A stretch of 64,000 nt of DNA, from the NCBI GenBank assembly GCA_963532425.1, contig CAUSKK010000001.1, forward strand, positions 124,001 to 188,000, read 5' to 3'. Numbering within the stretch: position 1 is the stretch's first letter; each line of letters starts with the position of its first letter. Shown piece after piece: positions 58,877 to 64,000 of the stretch. The notes beneath the pieces were generated by a model. The model was not told the origin of the DNA and did not search any database. It worked only from the letters and a program-made list of their open reading frames with translations. The stretch is from CAUSKK01 sp963532425. Its GTDB lineage: Bacteria; Pseudomonadota; Gammaproteobacteria; Cardiobacteriales; Cardiobacteriaceae. Made by a program: the position numbers and the translations under genes.

Positions 58877-59340
58877 GAACCCTTGCCGGCGGCGGTGCAC
58901 ATCAATTCGGCCTCGCAGACCAGTACCCCCTCCACCTTGGCCGTGGCCGTGAACGACCAGATGCCGCGCCGGGATTTCACCAGCCGCACCTCCAGAATCA
59001 GCTGGTCGCCGGGCACCACCACCCGGCGGAAGCGGGCCTTGTCGATGCCGACGAAGAAATAGATGCCGTCCTCCTCGGGCTCATCGGGCAGGCCCTGTTC
59101 TTTCTTCACGCTCTTCACGCCGAGAATGCCCGAGGCCTGGGCCAGGGCCTCGATGACCAGCACGCCGGGCATCACCGGCTTGCCCGGGAAGTGGCCGGTG
59201 AAAAAGGGCTCGTTGGCGCTGACGTTTTTCAGGGCGATGATGTGGCTGCCGGCCTCCACCTCCAGCACCCGGTCGAGCAGCAGGAAGGGGTAGCGGTGGG
59301 GCAGGTAGCGGCGGATTTCTTCAATGGTCATGGTGCTCAT
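58873..59340 (-). CDS. fabZ: 3-hydroxyacyl-ACP dehydratase FabZ
   Basis: 155 residues from ATG 59340 (AAGGACT upstream). Hot-dog fold: LPHRYPFLLLDRVLEVE, and FFTGHFPGKPVMPGVLVIEALAQASG with His and Glu active residues. Dehydrates 3-hydroxyacyl-ACP in fatty acid synthesis, sharing the substrate with LpxA and LpxD. Confidence 0.96.
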   Translation of the reverse strand: MSTMTIEEIRRYLPHRYPFLLLDRVLEVEAGSHIIALKNVSANEPFFTGHFPGKPVMPGVLVIEALAQASGILGVKSVKKEQGLPDEPEEDGIYFFVGIDKARFRRVVVPGDQLILEVRLVKSRRGIWSFTATAKVEGVLVCEAELMCTAAGKGS

Positions 59341-59342
59341 AT

Positions 59343-60302
59343 TTAGTCCTTGGTTAAGAGGCGAAGTTTGGCGATGAAGCGCTTCCATTCCCGGTCGAGA
59401 ATGGCGGGGAAGCCGGAGGAATAGAGGCCCTTCGCGGTGATGGATTTACTGATGGAGGAATGGCCGGTGAACTGGGCGCCATCGCAGATTTCAATATGGC
59501 CGGTGAAGACACAGGCGCCGCCAACCACGCAGTATTTGCCGAAGCGGGTGGAGCCGGCGATGACGGTGCAGCCGGCGATGATGGTGTGGGCGCCGATGTG
59601 GACGTTGTGGCCCACCTGAATGTGGTTGTCGAGCTTAACGCCGTCCTCCAGCACCGTATCGCGCACGGCGCCGCAATCAATGGTGGTGGCCGCGCCGATT
59701 TCCACGTCGTCGCCGATGCGGACGCCGCCGAGCTGGGGAATTTCCAGCCAGCGGCCGTCCTCGAAGTTGAGGCCGAAGCCCCGGGAACCGATGACCGCGT
59801 TGGCGCCGATGAGGGCGCGGGCACCGATGACGCTACGTTCCAGGATTTTGGCCCCGGCGCCGATGACCGAATCGGCCCCGATGCGCACGCCCCGTTCCAG
59901 CACCGCATTGGCGCCGATGCGCACCCGGTCGCCGAGCTCCACGCCGTCCTCCAGCACGGCCCCGGCGGCGATGTGGCAGTCGGTGCCGAGCCGAAGCGCT
60001 TCGCCCAGCAGGGCCCGGGGCGAAATCCGGGCCGGCGGTGGCGGTGGCGCAAACAGCAGCAGGGCCTGGCGCCAGGCCCGTTTCACCTCGCGGACGCGCA
60101 GCTGGGCAATGGGCGTCTCCAGGGGCTGGGCGGTGATGATGGCGCCGAGCTGGCAGCTTGGCAGATGGTGCTGATATTTGGCCTCGGCGAGGAAGCCGAT
60201 TTCATCGGGCCGGCCCTCCTGAATGGTGCCCGGGCCGCTGATGTCGCGGTCGGCGCCCAGCAGTTCGGCGCCCAGCCGTTGGGCTATTTCACTGAGTTTC
60301 AT
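59343..60302 (-). CDS. lpxD: UDP-3-O-acylglucosamine N-acyltransferase
   Basis: 319 residues from ATG 60302 (GGAGGAA upstream). N-terminal uridine-binding domain (MKLSEIAQRLGAELLGADRDISGPGTIQEGRPDEIGFLAEAKYQHHL), hexapeptide helix with HIQVGHNVHIGAHTIIAGCTVIAGS containing the catalytic His, and a short C-terminal helix. A GAAGCGCTTC copy encodes GEALRLGTDC. Third step of lipid A synthesis. Confidence 0.96.
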   Translation of the reverse strand: MKLSEIAQRLGAELLGADRDISGPGTIQEGRPDEIGFLAEAKYQHHLPSCQLGAIITAQPLETPIAQLRVREVKRAWRQALLLFAPPPPPARISPRALLGEALRLGTDCHIAAGAVLEDGVELGDRVRIGANAVLERGVRIGADSVIGAGAKILERSVIGARALIGANAVIGSRGFGLNFEDGRWLEIPQLGGVRIGDDVEIGAATTIDCGAVRDTVLEDGVKLDNHIQVGHNVHIGAHTIIAGCTVIAGSTRFGKYCVVGGACVFTGHIEICDGAQFTGHSSISKSITAKGLYSSGFPAILDREWKRFIAKLRLLTKD

Positions 60303-60329
60303 TGGGGTTCCTCCTCGAACCACGGGGGC

Positions 60330-61016
60330 CTAGAGCTGGCCCTTGGCCCCCAGCCGCTGGATAAGTTCCAGGGTTAAATCGGCGTTCTCATTGACATAGA
60401 GCACGCCGGTGTCGTTCAAAATCACGTCGTAGTGCCGTTCCTTGGCCAGCTGAACAATCTCTTCCATGATGAGCTTCTGCAGCTTGATGATTTCCTCGTT
60501 GCGGCGCAGGTTGTACTTGTTGCGGTATTTAGCCTCGTTCTGCACCTGGTCGCGGCGCAGCTCGGCGATTTCCCGGCGCAGTGCTTCGCTGTCGTCGTTG
60601 CTGTCGAGGGCGAAGAGCTGCCGTTCCAAATCGGCGATGTGGGCCTGGCTGTCCACCAGGGCCTTCTGGTCGTCCTTGAACTCGCGGTCGAGGCTGTCGT
60701 GAATGGAACGGTTCTGGGGCGCCTCGCCCATGACCCGGCGCAGGTTGATAAAGGCCACCTGCAGCCCCCCGGCCCGGGCGGTGCCGGCCGTGTCCGGGTT
60801 GGCAACGCTGGGCTCCGGCGACGTTGGGGGCGGGCTTAGAACGGGCGTTGGCGCAGCGGTGGCCGCCGGCGGGGCGACCGGGCCGGCTTCCTGGGCTCCC
60901 AGCGGCAGGGCCCACAGCAGCAGGGCGAGGGGGAAGCGCTTCCCTGGGAAGCGCTTCGCTCGACCGGCGGGGGCAGCGCTTTTCAACGAAGCGCTTCGTT
61001 CTAAAGAACGAGCCAT
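60330..61016 (-). CDS. skp: periplasmic chaperone Skp/OmpH with palindrome-derived signal region
   Basis: 228 residues from ATG 61016. The C-terminal ~140 residues are the Skp fold (LQVAFINLRRVMGEAPQNRSIHDSLDREFKDDQKALVDSQAHIADLERQLFAL...KYNLRRNEEIIKLQKLIMEEIVQLAKERHYDVILNDTGVLYVNENADLTLELIQRL), long helical arms. The N-terminus is odd: MARSLERSASLKSAAPAGRAKRFPGKRFPLALLLWALPLGAQ, a long basic region before the hydrophobic core, encoded by three exact GAAGCGCTTC copies (60933, 60948, 60988) and one partial. A Pro/Ala-rich linker (residues ~45-88) precedes the chaperone domain. Chaperone for outer-membrane proteins such as BamA substrates. Confidence 0.9.
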   Translation of the reverse strand: MARSLERSASLKSAAPAGRAKRFPGKRFPLALLLWALPLGAQEAGPVAPPAATAAPTPVLSPPPTSPEPSVANPDTAGTARAGGLQVAFINLRRVMGEAPQNRSIHDSLDREFKDDQKALVDSQAHIADLERQLFALDSNDDSEALRREIAELRRDQVQNEAKYRNKYNLRRNEEIIKLQKLIMEEIVQLAKERHYDVILNDTGVLYVNENADLTLELIQRLGAKGQL

Positions 61017-61026
61017 AACGATTCCT

Positions 61027-61107
61027 CTAGAACGTGGTGCCGGCGTCAACCCGCCAGCGGCCTTCGCAGGAAGCGCTTCGGTGGAAGCCCGTTATTAATT
61101 CGCTCAT
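61027..61107 (-). CDS. mini-ORF of the bamA-skp junction
   Basis: 26 codons from ATG 61107: MSELITGFHRSASCEGRWRVDAGTTF. It has a ribosome site (AGGAG) at the upstream stop codon, ends in TTF plus TAG as BamA does and is followed by the same RBS and start of skp. A palindrome copy encodes RSAS. Likely a duplication scar; translation is possible but unproven. Confidence 0.35.
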   Translation of the reverse strand: MSELITGFHRSASCEGRWRVDAGTTF

Positions 61108-61118
61108 AGCCCTAACTC

Positions 61119-61238
61119 CTAGAAAGTGGTGCCGATGGTGAGCGCGCCAGCCCGCCGCCCACCGGCGGTGAATGCGTTAGCCCGCCAGCGGCCCCGGAGC
61201 TCAGCCGTGGGCTCGAAAGAATGAAGCAGATTTTTCAT
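61119..61238 (-). CDS. second mini-ORF of the bamA-skp junction
   Basis: 39 codons from ATG 61238: it ends in ALTIGTTF, like the BamA end FTIGTTF. It carries GRWRANA, shared in part with the 26-codon one (GRWRVDA). A GAGGAATCG ribosome site precedes it. See the finding on this junction. Confidence 0.35.
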   Translation of the reverse strand: MKNLLHSFEPTAELRGRWRANAFTAGGRRAGALTIGTTF

Positions 61239-61248
61239 AGCGATTCCT

Positions 61249-63540
61249 CTAGAACGTGGTGCCGATGGTGAACTGAATGGCCTCCTTCTTATCGCCACTC
61301 TTGGCGTTCAGTGGCTTGGCCCAGCTCACATTCAACGGCCCGATGGGCGACAGCCACTGCACGAACAGGCCCGTCGAATAGCGGAAGCTGCCCAGTTTGA
61401 AATCGTTGAAATTCTTGTAGGCGTTGCCGAAATCGACGAAGGCGCCCATGCGCAGGTTCTTGCTGCGCTGGGTGATGCGCAGGGGCATCAGCAGTTCGAC
61501 GCCGCCATTGACGGCCAGGTTACCGCCGGCGTTGTCGCCGTTGCTGTAGCGCGGGCCGAGGCTGCCGTACTCAAAGCCGCGCACGCTGTTGATGCCGCCG
61601 CTGTAGTAGCGCCGGTAGAAGGGCAGGTCGCTGGAATCGCCGTAGCCCCGGCCGTAGCTGACCTCGCCGCGCAGGCCGACGGTGGGCAGCAGGCTGTTTT
61701 CATCGTCGCCCCAGCTGTAGAAGCTGCGGTGCTGGGCGTTGAATTTGGCGTACTGCTTGGAGCTGCCGGGAATGACCACCTCGGCGCCGAGGCGGTTATA
61801 GGCGCCCCGGGTCGGCAGGTGCGGATTGTCGAGGCTGTCCCGGGCCCAGGCGAAGGTGAGGAAGATTTCACGGAAGTTGTGGCCGTTTTTATCCAGATAG
61901 GTTTGGATTTCCGGGGCCACGTTGGTGCCGGTGCGGATTTTCACGCCGCGCAGGCCACCGCCGAGGTAAACCTTCTGGTACTCGCTGATGGGATAGCCGA
62001 AGACGGTGGAACCTTCCCAGGTGTCCGAAGTCCAGTCGGAGATATCGGTTTTCTCGTAGTTCTGGCGGTTGTAGTTGAAGCGATAGCTGGCGGTGATGCC
62101 GTCGCTGGTGAAATAGGGGTCGGTGAAGTCCAGGCCCAGGGTGGTTTCCGCCGAGGAGCGGCCGCCCTCGATGCCGAGCTGGTAGCCGGTGCCGAAGAAG
62201 TTATCGTCCTTGTAGTTGGCGGTGAAGAGCATGCCGCTGCTCTGGCCGTAGCCGATGCCGGCGCTAATGGAGCTGGTGCTGCGCTCGGTAACCTTATATT
62301 CAATGTCCACCTGGTCTTCGCCCACCGGGTGAATGATTTCCTCCACCGTCTCCAGCTGGGGCAGGCGCTCGAGGCGCTCCTTGGAACGCTCCACGTCCGT
62401 GGCCGAATAAAGGCTGGCCTCCTGCTGGCGCAGTTCCCGGCGCAGCACCACGTCGTAGGTCTTCTCGTTGCCGGTGAATTCAATCTTGCGCACGTAGGTT
62501 TTGCGGTTCGGCACCACGGCCAGAATGAGCTTAACCCGGCCGGTCAATTTGTCCTGCTCCGGCTGGAGGTGCACCTCGGCCCGGGCGTAGCCCTCGCTGG
62601 CCAGGCGCTTTTGAATGGCTTCGATGGTCTTCTGCACCAGGCTCTGGTTGTAGAGCTCGCCGACGCGGAAGGCCACCAGCCGCTGCAGGTCGCGCTTGTC
62701 CACCACCAAATCGCCGATGATGTCGTAGCCGCTGACCTTATAAACCTGGCCCTCGCTCATATTGACGGTGAGGTAGAGCGAGGCCAGGTCGTCGCTGAAG
62801 TTCACCTGGGTGGAGTTGATGCGGAAATCCATGAAGCCGCGATTCTTATAGAACTCCTCCAGCCGCTGCAGGTCCTTGGCGAAGCGCTCGTCGTTGAACT
62901 GGTCGGATTTGCTGAACCAGCTGTTCCAGCGCGGCGAGGTGGTATCGAAGAGCTCAGACAGCACCTTGCTGCTGTAAATCTTGTTGCCGACGAAGTCGAT
63001 GGCGCGGATTTTCCCGGCGGCGCCCTCGTCGATGGTCAGGTCCACCGCCACCCGGCCCGCATCCAGCGGCCGCACCGTTTCTTTAATCTTGACGGCATAT
63101 TTGCTCTTGGCCTGGTACTGCTGGTTCAGCTCCTTGGTCAGGGCCTTCAGCGTCGCCGGGTTGAAGGGCTGGCCCTCGACGAAGTTCACGGCGCCAAGCG
63201 CTTCTTTGATGGTGTTGCTGGAAACGTCCTTGTTGCCACGAATGTTGATTTCGCCGATGACCGGATATTCCTTCACCTCCACAATCAGCACGTTGCCGGA
63301 GCGGCGCAGGCGAATGGAGGAAAAGAGCTGGGATTTGTAGAGGTCGTCGATGGCCTTGCTGGTCTGGGGAATGTTATCGACGTCGAAGCGCTCCCCCGGT
63401 TTAACGGTCAGATAGTTGAACACCGTGGTGGAGGCCACCCGCTGCAGGCCCTCGACGCGAATGTCTTCAACGGTGAAGGGGGCCGTGTGGCCGCTGGCAC
63501 TGAGCAGCAGGCCGAAGGTCAGAAGTTTATTTTTAGACAT
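61249..63540 (-). CDS. bamA: outer-membrane assembly factor BamA
   Basis: 763 residues. Signal peptide MSKNKLLTFGLLLSASGHTA, five POTRA domains (residues ~22-420; the first starts FTVEDIRVEGLQRVASTTVFNYLTVKPGERF) and a beta-barrel with the family VRGF lid motif in INSVRGFEYGSLGPRYSNGDNAGGN. C-terminal strand ends in Phe. Core of BAM, working with BamD (45277). Followed by skp, as usual. Confidence 0.97.
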   Translation of the reverse strand: MSKNKLLTFGLLLSASGHTAPFTVEDIRVEGLQRVASTTVFNYLTVKPGERFDVDNIPQTSKAIDDLYKSQLFSSIRLRRSGNVLIVEVKEYPVIGEINIRGNKDVSSNTIKEALGAVNFVEGQPFNPATLKALTKELNQQYQAKSKYAVKIKETVRPLDAGRVAVDLTIDEGAAGKIRAIDFVGNKIYSSKVLSELFDTTSPRWNSWFSKSDQFNDERFAKDLQRLEEFYKNRGFMDFRINSTQVNFSDDLASLYLTVNMSEGQVYKVSGYDIIGDLVVDKRDLQRLVAFRVGELYNQSLVQKTIEAIQKRLASEGYARAEVHLQPEQDKLTGRVKLILAVVPNRKTYVRKIEFTGNEKTYDVVLRRELRQQEASLYSATDVERSKERLERLPQLETVEEIIHPVGEDQVDIEYKVTERSTSSISAGIGYGQSSGMLFTANYKDDNFFGTGYQLGIEGGRSSAETTLGLDFTDPYFTSDGITASYRFNYNRQNYEKTDISDWTSDTWEGSTVFGYPISEYQKVYLGGGLRGVKIRTGTNVAPEIQTYLDKNGHNFREIFLTFAWARDSLDNPHLPTRGAYNRLGAEVVIPGSSKQYAKFNAQHRSFYSWGDDENSLLPTVGLRGEVSYGRGYGDSSDLPFYRRYYSGGINSVRGFEYGSLGPRYSNGDNAGGNLAVNGGVELLMPLRITQRSKNLRMGAFVDFGNAYKNFNDFKLGSFRYSTGLFVQWLSPIGPLNVSWAKPLNAKSGDKKEAIQFTIGTTF

Positions 63541-63563
63541 GGAAAATCGTACTCACGGAAGGG

Positions 63564-64000
63564 TTAGAGCTGGGCAATCTGGGCCCGCTGTTGGCTGAGG
63601 GTTTGGCGCTGGTTCTCGTCGCTCTGGAGCTGGGCCCGGGTGTTGGCCACCAGCTCGGCCGGGGCGTTGGCGACGAAGCGCTCGTTGCTGAGCTGGCCCT
63701 GGAGGCGGCCGATGTTCTGGTCGAGCTTGGCCAGCTCCCGGTCAAGCCGGGCCAGCTCGGCGGTTTTGTCGATGAGGCCGGCCAGGGGAATGAGATAGGG
63801 GGCGCCCTCCACCACAAAGGAAGCGCTGGGTGGTTCGGCGCCATTTAACACGTCGATGCTTTCCAGCTTGCCCAGGGCGAGCAGGAAGGGCCGCGCCTCG
63901 GCCAGCCGGGCATCGTCGCTTTTGAGCAGCAGCGGCAGCGGCTTGCCCGGGCTGATGTTCATTTCCGCGCGAATCTTGCGAACGCCGAGCAGCACGGCCT
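63564..64000 (-). CDS. valS: valyl-tRNA synthetase, C-terminal part
   Basis: The reading frame is open to the right edge, so only ~145 C-terminal residues are seen. VRKIRAEMNISPGKPLPLLL and the coiled coil LIDKTAELARLDRELAKLDQNIGRLQGQLSNERFVANAPAELVANTRAQLQSDENQRQTLSQQ are the ValS C-terminal domain, with NERFVANAPAELV the usual signature. Here it is just before bamA, not rseP as in many relatives. Confidence 0.93.
   Translation of the reverse strand, partial: AVLLGVRKIRAEMNISPGKPLPLLLKSDDARLAEARPFLLALGKLESIDVLNGAEPPSASFVVEGAPYLIPLAGLIDKTAELARLDRELAKLDQNIGRLQGQLSNERFVANAPAELVANTRAQLQSDENQRQTLSQQRAQIAQL

Noticed and set aside
61729..63567. 612-codon open frame opposite bamA
   Set aside because: Shadow of bamA, with low-complexity composition.

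Overview
The window comes from a GC-rich proteobacterial chromosome, most likely a gammaproteobacterium. The order valS, bamA, skp/ompH, lpxD, fabZ, lpxA, lpxB, rnhB, an RNase R-like tail followed by rlmB, sucCD, rluD/bamD, glnA and metG all fit that class. The chromosome is studded with a 10-bp palindrome, GAAGCGCTTC, found in dense intergenic clusters, inside genes and in paired copies that form terminators. A Cardiobacteriaceae-like host is only a guess, because no rRNA gene is present to test it.

Layout: (1) 1-2.2 kb is host sequence: the tail of a likely RNase R gene, rlmB and a palindrome cluster. (2) About 2.2-40 kb is one mosaic prophage. It has a tyrosine integrase on + at the left end; a leftward early operon (excisionase-like protein, Bro-N protein, YqaJ exonuclease, Bet/RecT annealase, small proteins); a higBA module; tail genes; a KilA-N antirepressor; a Mu-like head module; a Mor-like protein; an endolysin; a DnaC-like loader; a replication initiator with internal iterons; a cro/cI-like switch; the tape measure and tail genes; an inserted cassette; a MuF head protein with a JAB-like C-terminal domain; a portal; and a last Bro-N antirepressor. 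(3) 40-41.1 kb is a very dense palindrome cluster. (4) 41.1-64 kb is host core: hicAB, a YkvA-like protein, sucDC, rluD, bamD, glnA, an esterase-like protein, metG, a DUF945 lipoprotein, a septation protein, a GNAT enzyme, grxD and the rnhB-lpx-skp-bamA-valS cluster.

The phage appears to be controlled on several levels. A lambda-like pair of operators (CAAGTTTTARCTTG) lies 15 kb apart, at the leftward early promoter and at the cro-like promoter. Three structured leader RNAs resemble the c4 antisense RNA of phages P1/P7; two of them share a ~230-bp paralogous locus upstream of KilA-N/Bro-N antirepressor genes, and short complementary target sites lie next to those genes' start regions. A third antirepressor gene has a leader in which the Shine-Dalgarno sequence can be paired away. 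The head and tail genes are out of the usual Mu-like order, in a way that recombination between the two paralogous antirepressor loci could explain.

The most unusual items are the palindrome family and its reuse as protein-coding sequence and terminators; the c4-like RNA/antirepressor network; the MuF-JAB fusion with a possible partner gene; a tail protein with eight cysteines at an exact 14-residue period; and small duplication scars at the lpxB-rnhB and bamA-skp junctions. No tRNA, rRNA, CRISPR array or insertion sequence was seen.
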